From a bacterium (lineage in GTDB: Bacteria; Armatimonadota; Zipacnadia; Zipacnadales; UBA11051): DNA of 45,394 bases. The DNA lies in contig JAUVVY010000035.1 in the NCBI GenBank assembly GCA_030604405.1, positions 1 to 45,394 on the forward strand, in the 5' to 3' direction. This document shows, one piece after another, positions 17,719 through 26,521 of the stretch. The notes under the pieces are model-generated. The model did no database searches. It saw only the letters and a program-made list of their open reading frames with translations, and was not told where the DNA came from. Position numbers and translations under genes: made by a program. Each line of letters starts with the position of its first letter. The first letter of the stretch is position 1.

Positions 17719-18138
17719 CTACTTGATGGCGCTGACATACCAGGCGTCCTCAATCTTGATAAGGTTGAGCTCGCCGGCACGGCCGCCTTTGAGCTGCGCG
17801 ATGGCGCTATCGCCCGTCTCGATGATGTTGTCAACTTCAGTTCCACGGAGGAAATGCAGCTTCCAGTAGTCCAGTTCCTTGGCGCGTTTTTCAGCGAATT
17901 TGGCCTCTTTGATTATTAGGTTCTTCTGGCTGGTGGCAAAGGTGTCCCAGTCCGGATTCTGCTTGCGGGCGTAAGTGACATAGTCCCAGTGCTGCGCCGC
18001 CGCCAGAGTATCCCCGCTGACCATCGCAGCCACGAAGGTGTCAGCGACGCCTTCAGCGCTTGGTTTGCCGCAGCCACAAGCGCCAATAAGTCCCCACATG
18101 AGAGCAATAATGAGTCCGCTCCGCACCAATAATCTCAC
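17719..18138 (-). CDS. Small lipoprotein
   Basis: 139 residues. A lipoprotein signal peptide with lipobox LIGAC (cysteine 21) is followed by a domain of about 115 residues rich in helix, then strand, ending NLIKIEDAWYVSAIK. This layout resembles small NTF2-like/DUF4878 lipoproteins, but I do not claim the family. It starts with GTG; its AAGGAG site overlaps the stop of the methyltransferase gene upstream, 6 bases away, so the two are translationally linked. Function unknown. Confidence 0.8.
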   Translation of the reverse strand: MRLLVRSGLIIALMWGLIGACGCGKPSAEGVADTFVAAMVSGDTLAAAQHWDYVTYARKQNPDWDTFATSQKNLIIKEAKFAEKRAKELDYWKLHFLRGTEVDNIIETGDSAIAQLKGGRAGELNLIKIEDAWYVSAIK

Positions 18139-18144
18139 AACGCT

Positions 18145-18912
18145 TCACTCCTTCAGCGCCACATAATAGACGCGGGTGCTACGGGTGGTTACGGCCCTGA
18201 AGCCGTACGCCGAATACGACTCGAATCTGCTAAAGCCTGCCGGGCGCAGCATGCAGAGCACCTCGTCGTTGCTGTAGGCGCGCTGATAGTGGGTTTCCCG
18301 GAAAGGCTTAGGGCCGCCGTCGCCGTTCCAGTAATACAGCATGTCAACCCTGCAGATGCGGGTCCTGGGGTCCCAACTCGCCTCCCAACTGTACTGCAGC
18401 GGCTCACTGCTGCGCATGTTGTGCTGAGTGAACAGGCCGGCGGCAAGCGCGCGCTCAGTATTGAGGTCAAATATCAAGAGCCCGCCGAGCCGCAGGACCC
18501 GGTAAGCTTCGCGCAGACATGCAGCGAGTTGTCGTGGGTCCAATATGTAGTTGAGACTGTCATACAGGCTGACTATGAGATCGAAACTCTCATCGGCCAG
18601 CGCCATCTGCGCGGCGTCGCAGACTAGCGCGGGTAGTGGCGGACTCTGACGTGCGCAGTGGTACACCATCGGCTCGGACAGGTCAGCCCCGCGCGCGTCA
18701 TATCCGCGCTTGATCATCTCGCTGCCAACTCTGCCCGTGCCGCAAGCCAGGTCCAGTACCGTAACCGGCTGCTTGTCCCAGCGCTTCAGCAGTCTCTCCA
18801 CGTAGTCCACCCAGCGGGCATACGGGACGCTGCGCATCAGGTAGTCGTAGTAGTCCGCAACTTCGTCGAATTCTCCAGCTCCCGGCCGGGTATAATCTGG
18901 TTGCTGCGTCAT
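18145..18912 (-). CDS. Class I SAM-dependent methyltransferase
   Basis: 255 residues. Rossmann-type methyltransferase with motif I VLDLACGTGRVGSEMIKRGY (53-72), an acidic loop ADLSEPMV after it, CDAAQMALADESFDLIVSLY (motifs II-III) and LREAYRVLRLGGLLIFDLNT (motif IV-V). The C-terminal third, with ETHYQRAYSNDEVLCMLRPA followed by GF, matches UbiE/Methyltransf_25 proteins of unknown substrate. The start at 18912 (ATG, AGGAAG upstream) is preferred over the GTG at 18963, which lacks a ribosome site. It is followed by a lipoprotein gene in the same transcript. Confidence 0.87.
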   Translation of the reverse strand: MTQQPDYTRPGAGEFDEVADYYDYLMRSVPYARWVDYVERLLKRWDKQPVTVLDLACGTGRVGSEMIKRGYDARGADLSEPMVYHCARQSPPLPALVCDAAQMALADESFDLIVSLYDSLNYILDPRQLAACLREAYRVLRLGGLLIFDLNTERALAAGLFTQHNMRSSEPLQYSWEASWDPRTRICRVDMLYYWNGDGGPKPFRETHYQRAYSNDEVLCMLRPAGFSRFESYSAYGFRAVTTRSTRVYYVALKE

Positions 18913-18984
18913 CAGCGCGGTACTTCCTGTGTCGTCGGTTGGTGCGGTCGCGAGGGCCGCCACACAGTGTTGCTCGCCGCCAGT

Positions 18985-21144
18985 CTAGTTGGCCCTTCTC
19001 GGCTCACTAGAGCCGATCTGCAAGTACTTCATCACCGTTTGCTGGCAGGGGAGGTCGGCGCGGAACTGCTCGCCGTAATCACCGCGCGGCCAGGTTACGC
19101 GCAAGGCGACCATGAAGCGGCCGGCCCGCGCCGTGGAGGGGCCGGTAACGCGCCCCTCAAACGGCACCAAAATCGTCTCCTTCGGTCCCAGTCCCTTGAT
19201 GCGCCGCTGTTGCTTGCCGGTGCTCTCGATTAGTGGGGTGTCCATCAGCTTCGCGGATATGTCGGTGATTTCCTTGCTTGACAGGTTCTCGATCGAGAGG
19301 TCTGCCGTAAAAGCCGATCCGCTGCCGCGTTGCAAGCTCTGGAGGCTGACGCGCAGAGGATGAACGCCCCAGTTATTGCGTATAGTAGTGAACGCCGCGG
19401 CGCCGGCCAGACCCCACTCCCTGCCCGGGTACGGTCCGCGGTCGCCCCATACCGCCGCACGGCTGATGTCGTGCCAGAATGCGCCCCGCGTCATCGCATC
19501 TCCAGGCTGATACCCCTGGTGCGCTGTGACGATGCGATCATAAAGCTCCTCAGGCGCGGCAGGCACCAGCATCTTCTGATGCCAGTAGAAATCCACCTGG
19601 TCGCCGACAGCTATGTTGACCTGGTCGGGCCGCAGATACTCGTTCCACTCCCTCGTCATGGTGTCGAACATCTGTCGGTTCTTCACCTGGTAAAGCATCG
19701 GCGCCAGCAGGCCCACGCCTGCGTCGGTGAGCATCACCGGATCCTGGCCATGCTGCACGCCGTGGCGCCAGCTCAGTACGAAGATCCAGATCGGCTTGGT
19801 AGCCTGTGACTTCTCCTTTATCTTGCGCAGAATGTGAGCGCCGATGTGGGCCCGCCACCAGTTCCAGCAATCGTAAAAGTCGGCGTCGCTCTGCCACTGC
19901 TCTTCCACCCTGACGACCACATGCCGCTGCCTCTGGCTGGTGGTGTAGCTGTCCCATCGCTCAGGCAAGCGCACCGGCATCTCGCGGGCAAATCTGTCCA
20001 CCATTTCGTAGCCGCCACGATCAGTGCGGAAATAGTCAAAGCCGATGAAATCCACGTTTTCATGCTGCTGCATCTCAGCGGCAAAATCGGCCAGATGCTC
20101 GATGCGCCGTTCGTCCAGCAGGGAGATGAACTCGCGCTCCAATCTCTCGCCGGTGCTGCGGCTGACGTCCAGGGCGAAATCGTAAGGCGGCTTCTTCGCC
20201 TTGCTGCCTGTAGGATTCCTCGCCGTGGGTGTGGGATAAGTTGCATACGCGACGGCCCATGCGCCGAACTTGATGCCGCGCCGGTGCGCCTCGGCGGCGA
20301 GCTTGGGAATGGCCTCGAGGTTGACCGAGTTGAAGGGCTGCTCCATCGTCAACTTGCCCTGGTACACTTCGGTAACCGCGCCCCGGAACCAAAAAGTATC
20401 GGCGCCAATGAACTCGCACCAGTCCAGCATGGTCTTCCAGTCGCCGGTGCCGCCTTCGGGCTTGGGGATGCCGGTGGCACGGAAGTCCGGCTCCCAGGTG
20501 GCGATGCAAGTACCAGGTGCAAATTCGGGCTTCTCGGCAGCGAGAATCTCAAAGCGCACCCGCGCCACACACCATGTTTTGCCCCCTATCTTAGCAGGCT
20601 GTTCGTCCTTGGCTTGTCTCTGCTCCTGCTCTGTGCGCCACGGCCAGTTCTCCGCGCCGGCTATCTCGATGCGCGTCTCGGCGGCGTAGTGTCCCGGCTT
20701 GGCGTTCCAGGGCACCGGCCAGTAGGTCGAGTACTGCTGCTTGCTGCGGTTATACTTGAGGCGTACTTTGTTCACATTGCCGATGGTGGTCACTACCTCG
20801 CCGTCGCAAGTGACAGTGACAAGCAGGTCTTCATCGGCGATGACCGGCCGTCCCTGGTGATCCACCAGCGTAGCGCGCAGCTCGACCAGAGCATAGCGGA
20901 AATAGGCTTGCTTGTTAGCGGCCAATTCGAGGGGGAAAAGAACGCTGGGCTGTGTTTGCTGTGGGCGCTTGCCGACCCGGGCGAGCCAGTTTGCGGCCGG
21001 GCCGCGAAAGGCGATGAGCACAACTATCAGAGAGATGACCACCACCAGGCAGCAGCAGCAACTCGAGCGCTGCTGGGCCTGGCGCTGGCGGCGCAAGCTG
21101 CTGGGCGACTGCTGGTTGACCAGTCTCAAGGGCTCTTGGCGCAT
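18985..21144 (-). CDS. Membrane-anchored TIM-barrel protein, glycosidase-like
   Basis: 719 residues. A basic N-terminus is followed by four consecutive cysteines (29-32) and one membrane helix (about 29-46), so the rest lies outside the membrane. A beta-sandwich (about 70-205) precedes a predicted TIM barrel (about 210-590). A signature DFIGFDYFRTDRGGYEMVDR (374 on) resembles the strand-end acidic motif (DYIRYP type) of GHL10/DUF187-like putative glycoside hydrolases, with Asp379 a candidate active-site residue. Another barrel strand is AGVGLLAPMLYQVK. A C-terminal beta domain (about 600-719) follows. Its neighbours are a polysaccharide deacetylase lipoprotein and a methyltransferase, consistent with extracellular glycan processing. 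The ribosome site is weak. Glycosidase activity is inference. Confidence 0.65.
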   Translation of the reverse strand: MRQEPLRLVNQQSPSSLRRQRQAQQRSSCCCCLVVVISLIVVLIAFRGPAANWLARVGKRPQQTQPSVLFPLELAANKQAYFRYALVELRATLVDHQGRPVIADEDLLVTVTCDGEVVTTIGNVNKVRLKYNRSKQQYSTYWPVPWNAKPGHYAAETRIEIAGAENWPWRTEQEQRQAKDEQPAKIGGKTWCVARVRFEILAAEKPEFAPGTCIATWEPDFRATGIPKPEGGTGDWKTMLDWCEFIGADTFWFRGAVTEVYQGKLTMEQPFNSVNLEAIPKLAAEAHRRGIKFGAWAVAYATYPTPTARNPTGSKAKKPPYDFALDVSRSTGERLEREFISLLDERRIEHLADFAAEMQQHENVDFIGFDYFRTDRGGYEMVDRFAREMPVRLPERWDSYTTSQRQRHVVVRVEEQWQSDADFYDCWNWWRAHIGAHILRKIKEKSQATKPIWIFVLSWRHGVQHGQDPVMLTDAGVGLLAPMLYQVKNRQMFDTMTREWNEYLRPDQVNIAVGDQVDFYWHQKMLVPAAPEELYDRIVTAHQGYQPGDAMTRGAFWHDISRAAVWGDRGPYPGREWGLAGAAAFTTIRNNWGVHPLRVSLQSLQRGSGSAFTADLSIENLSSKEITDISAKLMDTPLIESTGKQQRRIKGLGPKETILVPFEGRVTGPSTARAGRFMVALRVTWPRGDYGEQFRADLPCQQTVMKYLQIGSSEPRRAN

Positions 21145-21177
21145 GGTATTGTACGCATCCGTGTCACAACCGCCAGA

Positions 21178-22248
21178 TCACGGCCGGCACACGATGACCC
21201 ATGACCTCTCTCGCGAGGGGCTGCCCGGATGCTGGAGCCGGACATTGTTGGCCCCTTTGCTCAGCGTCGTGGTGATGACTATCTCGTTAGTCTCCTCACT
21301 CACACTCAGGTTCGTGCCCTTGCCCGCCTCGACCGACAAGGCGGAGGGGTTGACATCATCGTCGAGCACACGGGCGCGGATTTCAATGTCGGTCTGGCTG
21401 ACCACCTGGCCAATTGATGGGGAGAGGCCGGCCAGATGCAGCGGCTCCTGGGCCAGCCATCGCTTGAAGGTCCTGAGCGAATTGTCCCGCACTACCATCT
21501 GCCGGGGCAGACGCCAGGGATTTGATTGCTCGTCAACCGCGCCTCTGTCAATCGAGAAACCGAGCCGATAGCCCGCCTCGCGGACCGCCGACATGACGAA
21601 TTCGTCATAATTCCCGTACGGGTACGCCACCGCGACTACCTGCTCACCAATCATCTGTTCGATCTGCTCTTTGGATTCAGTGAGTTCTTTGACGACACTG
21701 GCCTCATGCTCTTCGACGCTCTGGCTCTCGGCGCGTTTCGTCAGGTTGGCGTGGGTGACAGTGTGGGCGCCAATCTCGTATCCCCTGGAGTGCAGGTCGC
21801 GTACGTGCTGCCAGCTCATCTGGGTCTCGCCGCCCATGGATCCGGTATTGAGGAAAAGAGTGGCCTTGAAGCCGTATTTCTCCATTATCGGGCAGGCATT
21901 CTCATATACGCAGAGGTTGCCGTCATCAAAGCTGAGCAGCACGGACTTTGCGGGGATGTCCTCTGTGCCGCCGAGATAGTCGGCGAGCTGTTTGCAGGTG
22001 ATGCTCTCAAAGCCCTCATCGGCCAGAGTCTGCATCTGCTCTTCGAAATCGGCGCTGCGGTGAAAGTAGAAGTTTTCGGTCTCCGGCTCGACGCCGTGAT
22101 AGCAGAAAACGTGGACTGTGCGCGAGGGTAAGGGAGGCTTTTCCGGCTGCATGGGTTCGCCGATTTCGCCCGGCTTGCCGCGCCCACAGCCGACAAGCGC
22201 TGCTACTGCGATGATTGCTACGATCAGACGTATCCGCTTGTCCATCAT
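21178..22248 (-). CDS. Polysaccharide deacetylase lipoprotein (CE4)
   Basis: 356 residues. A lipoprotein signal (lipobox ALVGC, Cys21) places it on the cell surface. The NodB-homology domain shows SFDDG (106-110, catalytic base and metal aspartates), HTVTH (162-166, metal histidines) and YPYG (209-212). A C-terminal beta domain of about 90 residues follows. Such enzymes remove N- or O-acetyl groups from peptidoglycan or extracellular glycans. It is followed 33 bases later by the membrane-anchored TIM-barrel gene, and the two probably act on the same polymer. The start MMDKRIRL is supported by the signal peptide. Confidence 0.9.
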   Translation of the reverse strand: MMDKRIRLIVAIIAVAALVGCGRGKPGEIGEPMQPEKPPLPSRTVHVFCYHGVEPETENFYFHRSADFEEQMQTLADEGFESITCKQLADYLGGTEDIPAKSVLLSFDDGNLCVYENACPIMEKYGFKATLFLNTGSMGGETQMSWQHVRDLHSRGYEIGAHTVTHANLTKRAESQSVEEHEASVVKELTESKEQIEQMIGEQVVAVAYPYGNYDEFVMSAVREAGYRLGFSIDRGAVDEQSNPWRLPRQMVVRDNSLRTFKRWLAQEPLHLAGLSPSIGQVVSQTDIEIRARVLDDDVNPSALSVEAGKGTNLSVSEETNEIVITTTLSKGANNVRLQHPGSPSRERSWVIVCRP

Positions 22249-22263
22249 ACCTACAGTCTTTCG

Positions 22264-23514
22264 TCAGAGTTGCAGCATTTCCACGGTATTTGCCGCCGCC
22301 TGGCCGAATGCGCTGACGACGCGCTCGATTTCAGCCTCGGCTATCAGTGCAGGCGGTTCCAGACGCACCACTTTCGGCTGATTGAGTGTAAATGCAGTGA
22401 TAATATTTTCCTGGATCAGGCCGGCAATGACCAAATTGGCGATGTCCGGGTCCGTGAACTCGACACCGACCAGCAGGCCCCTGCCGCGCACACCTGCAAT
22501 GACATTGTCAAATTCGGCGGCGACCTGCTGCATTCCTGCCAGCAGTTGCTCGCCACGCCGGGCGCAAAGGCCCGTAATATCTTCCTCCTGCAGCACGTCC
22601 AGGGCGGCTGTGCAGGCTCTGCATGCCATCGGGTTGCCGCCGAAAGTCGTGGTATGGATATACGGGTTATCACTGAATATGTCCCAGACTTCCGCCCTCG
22701 CAGCAAATGCCCCGATCGGCATCATACCCCCGCCGAGCGCTTTGCCCAGAGTCATGATGTCAGGCACCACGCTCTCATAGTCGCAGGCCCAGAGTTTGCC
22801 GGTGCGCCCGAGGCCGGTCTGTATCTCGTCCAGTATCAGCAACGCTCCATTGTCATCACAGATCTCCCTGGCGGCCTGGAGATAGCCATCGGCCGGAACG
22901 AGGATGCCATTTTCGCACTGTATCGGCTCCAGCAGCACCGCGGCGGTATTGTCATTGACGGCCGCGGCCAGCGCTCCGGCGTCGCCAAAAGGCACATGCT
23001 TGAAACCAGCCAACAATGGCTCAAACGGCGTCTTATAGACATCGCGCCCGGAGGCCGAAAGCGCACCGAAGGTTTTGCCATGGAATCCGCCTTCGGCGCA
23101 TACGAACTCAGGCCGGCTTGTGTGCATGCGCGCCGCCTTCAAGGCCCCCTCTACGGCTTCAGCGCCACTGTTACAGAAGAAAACGTATTGGATGTCGCCG
23201 GGGCAGAGCGCAGCCACCTGCTCGGCCGCTTCGGCCATCACCGGGTCGAGCAGAATGTGACTGCTGAGTGCCATAAGTTCAAGCTGGTCTTTGAGGGCGG
23301 CGACCACTTTCGGGTGCCGGTGGCCGATGGTGAATACGCCCGGCCCGCCGAGACAGTCCAGATACGCCTCGCCCTCCGGTCCATAAACGTAGCAGCCTTC
23401 GGCGCGGTGCTCAGTTGTCTCCAGGCCCATGAACTTGGTGAGTGTGGCGATGCCGGGGTTTACGTGGTCATTGTAGCGGGCGAATGTCTGCTCGAAGATC
23501 TCGCGGGAATCCAT
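22264..23514 (-). CDS. Class-III PLP-dependent aminotransferase
   Basis: 416 residues. Fold-type I aminotransferase of the acetylornithine/putrescine/4-aminobutyrate group. Visible motifs are CNSGAEAVEGALKAAR (114-129, PLP phosphate), Asp229-Glu230 in LILDEIQTGLGRTGK, and the PLP lysine Lys258 in TLGKALGGG; GGFHGKTFGALS is the ring-stacking region. The overall resemblance is closest to putrescine aminotransferase (PatA-like) proteins, but substrate cannot be fixed by eye. GGGAGAAG precedes the ATG. It lies 15 bases upstream of the deacetylase gene on the same strand, so it may be the first gene of that unit. The stop codon is followed at once by the deacetylase leader. Confidence 0.9.
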   Translation of the reverse strand: MDSREIFEQTFARYNDHVNPGIATLTKFMGLETTEHRAEGCYVYGPEGEAYLDCLGGPGVFTIGHRHPKVVAALKDQLELMALSSHILLDPVMAEAAEQVAALCPGDIQYVFFCNSGAEAVEGALKAARMHTSRPEFVCAEGGFHGKTFGALSASGRDVYKTPFEPLLAGFKHVPFGDAGALAAAVNDNTAAVLLEPIQCENGILVPADGYLQAAREICDDNGALLILDEIQTGLGRTGKLWACDYESVVPDIMTLGKALGGGMMPIGAFAARAEVWDIFSDNPYIHTTTFGGNPMACRACTAALDVLQEEDITGLCARRGEQLLAGMQQVAAEFDNVIAGVRGRGLLVGVEFTDPDIANLVIAGLIQENIITAFTLNQPKVVRLEPPALIAEAEIERVVSAFGQAAANTVEMLQL

Positions 23515-23580
23515 GTCGGTTCTTCTCCCTGGCCGCCAAGGAGCGTGTCAAGACGGCGGCCGAGTGGCGGATATGGCAAA

Positions 23581-23606
23581 GCCGCCCGCGAATCAAAGTG
23601 GGCGGC
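23581..23606 (-). terminator. Possible terminator hairpin
   Basis: A 7-bp GC stem (GCCGCCC and GGGCGGC, 12-base loop) is followed on the minus strand by TTTG. It lies in the 332-bp gap 23515-23846, 240 bases after the last gene of the nuclease cassette. The T-run is short. The rest of this gap holds the 151-bp repeat element and nothing else that I see. Confidence 0.3.
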
Positions 23607-23675
23607 CTGCGTTCAGCGTTTGCATTGGCACGACAACCACCACCCACTCTGCGAGTGACCGTAGTGACGTCAATG

Positions 23676-23826
23676 CTAGTACTCCAACGACAGTTGCCGG
23701 TAGTGTGTCATTCTGAGCGACTGGAAGCAGCGGAGAATCCCGTTCCGGGCCTCTCCTCGCGCATGGCACGACCGGATTCTTCGGCGCTACACGGCCCAGA
23801 ATCACAAAGCCTCGTTGTAGCACTAG
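23676..23826. mobile_element. 151-bp MITE-like element, left copy
   Basis: It begins CTAGTACTCCAAC and ends GTTGTAGCACTAG, giving imperfect terminal inverted repeats of about 12 bp, with further internal palindromic pairing (CCGAAGAA/TTCTTCGG type). By hand alignment it matches the element at 26336-26486 without gaps, with about 21 differences in 151 positions. Both are in the same orientation. It encodes no protein and no transposase is in the window. It ends 20 bases before the last stop codon of the nuclease cassette. Confidence 0.85.
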
Positions 23827-23846
23827 TCACTTGACCTTTATCGCAT

Positions 23847-24287
23847 TCATGGGGGCAGAGCTACGTCGCCGCGGACCTCGATGCCGCGGTGTTCGTAGAG
23901 GAACAGAACCAACCCCGCTGGCGGCGGTTCAGGGCATTCCCCAGCGAACGCGACTCCCGTTACAAGATTCGCTTCTTCAACGCGCTCTACCCTTGCAGCT
24001 CTGCGGATATCATCGTGGTAGGCGTCGCTCGCGAGCCGGGCGAGCTTCCGGACGTCGGCAACAGAGTACGCTGGCTTTGACTCGACCACCAGCAGGTCCG
24101 TGCCCCTCAGAGCAACGATGTCCGGGACTATTGCGTCTGGCGCCCGCTGGCCCGGGACAACTCTGCGGAAGCGAGGTCCCCCTTGCGTGCCCGGGTAGTG
24201 CACGCTGGACAGCTCCCAGCCCCTTTCTTCCAGCCGGTCTGCCAGCGTACGCGTTATCTCTTCCTCGGCGACCTCGCCGCGGCTCAT
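23847..24287 (-). CDS. Small PD-(D/E)XK nuclease-like protein
   Basis: 146 residues with no recognised family. After a helical N-terminus (SRGEVAEEEITRTLADRLEE) a nuclease-like core reads VPDIVALRGTDLLVVESKPA. The Pro55-Asp56 pair and Glu69-x-Lys71 fit the PD-(D/E)XK metal-binding pattern. A helix (VADVRKLARLASDAY) and strands follow. It is the last gene of the methyltransferase cassette, 104 bases after the larger nuclease-like gene. It may be a restriction subunit, a nicking/Vsr-like partner or a specificity helper. The start is the ATG at 24287 with AAGGAT upstream; the frame is open 50 codons further, but an ATG at 24368 touches its AGG site and is unlikely to be used. Confidence 0.6.
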   Translation of the reverse strand: MSRGEVAEEEITRTLADRLEERGWELSSVHYPGTQGGPRFRRVVPGQRAPDAIVPDIVALRGTDLLVVESKPAYSVADVRKLARLASDAYHDDIRRAARVERVEEANLVTGVAFAGECPEPPPAGLVLFLYEHRGIEVRGDVALPP

Positions 24288-24391
24288 ATGATGACCCCAT
24301 CCTTGAAGATGATAATGTTGGCAAACGCGCAGATGGTTCGGATCTCCTTTTGCTTTGTGTACCGACATCCCTCCCGCAGATGGAGCGAGTA

Positions 24392-25438
24392 CTAAGGATT
24401 CAGGTTCGCGTCGTCCGCCTCCTTGCGCAGAGGACAATCGCGCTCATGGTATCTCTGTGCTTTACCCACTACTTGGCTGATGGAGGCTTCCCTGAAGTGG
24501 ATCGCCAGGCTGCGGAACCTGTGTTGGCGGGTGGGCCCGTTGCGGCACCGCAGGTAGTCCACGGCTGTCAGCGCCCCAGCGTACGGATCGCTGCGCAAGC
24601 TCTTCGAGTAGTTGTGATGGATGACCGTCTGCCCACGAGCTTTCATCTCGTCGGGGAAGCTGGGTATCCACACCCCTGTGCGCTGCCGGATCATTCCCCG
24701 CACTTGGTTCAGATCGTCGAACGTAGTGCACGAAGTAAGTGGCGACCAACGCCGCCGATTGCCGCCCCGAGCATGAAACCATCCCGACATCCTGTCCTGG
24801 TGCTCAGCGTAGTACTCGGTGAACACCATTTTAGAGAACGGTTCATTCGCAAGGTGGTGCTCCACAGCTAGGTTGACGAATGCCCACATCTGCTCGATCT
24901 CGGGGGCGCCCGCGCGTGGCAGGCAATAGCCCCTTTTCTCACACACCAGGTATCCCTGTTCCGCGTCACCACGCTCCTTGTCTGCGGGCCAGAGGAAGCC
25001 CAAGGCCGGAACACCGTGGAAACGTGACATCTGGACGAGCGTCTTGAAGACCAATGGATTGTACTCATCCCAGCGTCCCTTCCCTGCGCGCAGCACCCAC
25101 CTGCGTTGAGGAAAAACGTACGCGAACGGGACACCGTACTCAAGGGACGCAACAACCCGCGCCATGGGTTGAAAGCAGTCATGACCTGTCGGTGCGTGCG
25201 CAGAGAATTCCAGGCCTACGATGGGTTTCTCGGGCTTCCCTGAGGTCACAATGACGTCGGGCTTGTCCAGGTAGAGGATGTCCTGGATCAGTTTCGGGTT
25301 TGCTGCGAAGTCGCTTCCCTTCTCGCCGATCTGGCGGAATTCACAGGAGTACTGCTGCAGGGACGTGTGTCGGACGACGAACTCAGCCAGGTGTCTGGCC
25401 TCTCCGTACCACACGGTGAAGCGAGGGCGGCGCGGCAT
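24392..25438 (-). CDS. Predicted restriction endonuclease-like protein
   Basis: 348 residues, not matched to a known named enzyme. A nuclease-like core near the N-terminus reads IQDILYLDKPDVIVTSGKPE with Pro60-Asp61, then VGLEFSAHAPTGHD with Glu77-x-Ser79. That is PD-(D/E)XK geometry with serine in place of the usual lysine. The remainder (100-348) is alpha/beta with many aromatic and basic residues and could hold target recognition. The gene lies 3 bases after the DNA methyltransferase stop, with GGGGGAG upstream of its ATG. By position it is the expected restriction partner of that methyltransferase, which is the main reason for the call. Confidence 0.6.
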   Translation of the reverse strand: MPRRPRFTVWYGEARHLAEFVVRHTSLQQYSCEFRQIGEKGSDFAANPKLIQDILYLDKPDVIVTSGKPEKPIVGLEFSAHAPTGHDCFQPMARVVASLEYGVPFAYVFPQRRWVLRAGKGRWDEYNPLVFKTLVQMSRFHGVPALGFLWPADKERGDAEQGYLVCEKRGYCLPRAGAPEIEQMWAFVNLAVEHHLANEPFSKMVFTEYYAEHQDRMSGWFHARGGNRRRWSPLTSCTTFDDLNQVRGMIRQRTGVWIPSFPDEMKARGQTVIHHNYSKSLRSDPYAGALTAVDYLRCRNGPTRQHRFRSLAIHFREASISQVVGKAQRYHERDCPLRKEADDANLNP

Positions 25439-25441
25439 TCA

Positions 25442-26239
25442 TCACTCCCCCTTTACCAGTCGCTCCATGTGCTTGTTCAACTCGCTCTCCGCCAGTTCGC
25501 AGTACTTCTCGCTGATGTCATAGCCTATCCCCTTGCGGCCAGCCTTGCGCGCAGCGATCACTGTTGTTCCCGTGCCAAGGAAAGGATCGAGGACGACCTC
25601 ATCGGGATAGGAGAACAGATAGATCAACCGTTCAGCTAACTCAAGCGGGAATGGCGCGGGATGGCCCTTCGTCTTGGACACGTCAAGCTCCCAGACGCTC
25701 CAAGCGACGCGTTTGATGAAGTTCTCCGACAGCCTGTCGTGCTTGGGGGGCTCGAACGCGCCCTCGCGCTGGAACACCAGTACGAACTCGTGTTGGATGT
25801 TGATGGCCGCACAACAAGGATAAGGATTGTCCTTCAGGAACTGGGTCGTCCCCCGTTGCCACAGTCCTTGTGTGCCCTTGGGCTTCTTCCAGATGAACTC
25901 CTTGCCTAGCGTGAACCCGTGCTTTCCGAAAATCTCGATGCTGTCGGCGGGTATGTGCTTCAGGTCGCCGTGCGAGACACGCGTGCCGATGACCCAGCAC
26001 AGGAAGCGGCCAGGCGCGAGTATCCTTTTACACTCGGTCGCCACGAGATGCAGTTGCCCAAGGTACTCCTCATACGACTCGCCAAGCCCGATCTGCTTGC
26101 TGTTGCGATAGTTCTTGATATCCCAGTAAGGCGGGCTCGTGACAATCAACTGCACGGACTGGCGGCTCAATGCCTCCATATTGCGGGCATCTCCGCAGTA
26201 GATGGTCACTGCCTCGTCCTGGTAGACAGGTCCTTTCAT
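25442..26239 (-). CDS. Site-specific DNA methyltransferase, beta class
   Basis: 265 residues. It transfers a methyl group from SAM to an amino group of adenine or cytosine in a specific DNA site. Motif IV TSPPYWD (34-40) precedes motif I DPFLGTGTTVIAA (218-230), the order of beta-class enzymes. An SPPY motif is most often found in N4-cytosine methyltransferases, though N6-adenine is possible. IGLGESYEEYLGQLHLV and WVIGTRVSHGD are typical of type II stand-alone enzymes. The ATG at 26239 has GGGGAGA upstream; the frame is open 27 codons further. It is the first gene of the three-gene cassette, with a 151-bp repeat element 97 bases upstream, which would hold or border the promoter. Confidence 0.9.
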   Translation of the reverse strand: MKGPVYQDEAVTIYCGDARNMEALSRQSVQLIVTSPPYWDIKNYRNSKQIGLGESYEEYLGQLHLVATECKRILAPGRFLCWVIGTRVSHGDLKHIPADSIEIFGKHGFTLGKEFIWKKPKGTQGLWQRGTTQFLKDNPYPCCAAINIQHEFVLVFQREGAFEPPKHDRLSENFIKRVAWSVWELDVSKTKGHPAPFPLELAERLIYLFSYPDEVVLDPFLGTGTTVIAARKAGRKGIGYDISEKYCELAESELNKHMERLVKGE

Positions 26240-26335
26240 TCTCCCCGTCCCCTTGTTGAGATGACTCACCATTGCACGATTCGGCCGGGCCTGCGACTCT
26301 GACCACTGCCGCGTTGCCATCTTGGGGAACTGGTG

Positions 26336-26486
26336 CTAGTGCTACAAGCAGAGTTGTCGGTGGTGTATCATTCTGAGCGACTGGAAGCACCGAAGAAGCC
26401 CGTTCCGGGCCTCTCCTCGCCTATGGTACGACCGGATTCTTCGGCACTACACGCCCCAAAATGAGGAAGCCTCGTTGTAGTACTAG
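26336..26486. mobile_element. 151-bp MITE-like element, right copy
   Basis: It begins CTAGTGCTACAA and ends TTGTAGTACTAG; the two ends are 12-bp inverted repeats with one mismatch. Length and orientation are identical to 23676-23826 and the sequence agrees at about 86% of positions. It lies between the methyltransferase gene and tRNA-Pro. No obvious target duplication flanks either copy apart from the CTAG ends themselves. Confidence 0.85.
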
Positions 26487-26521
26487 GAACGGTCGGGCGC
26501 GGAATCGCCCTAACCGTTGTC

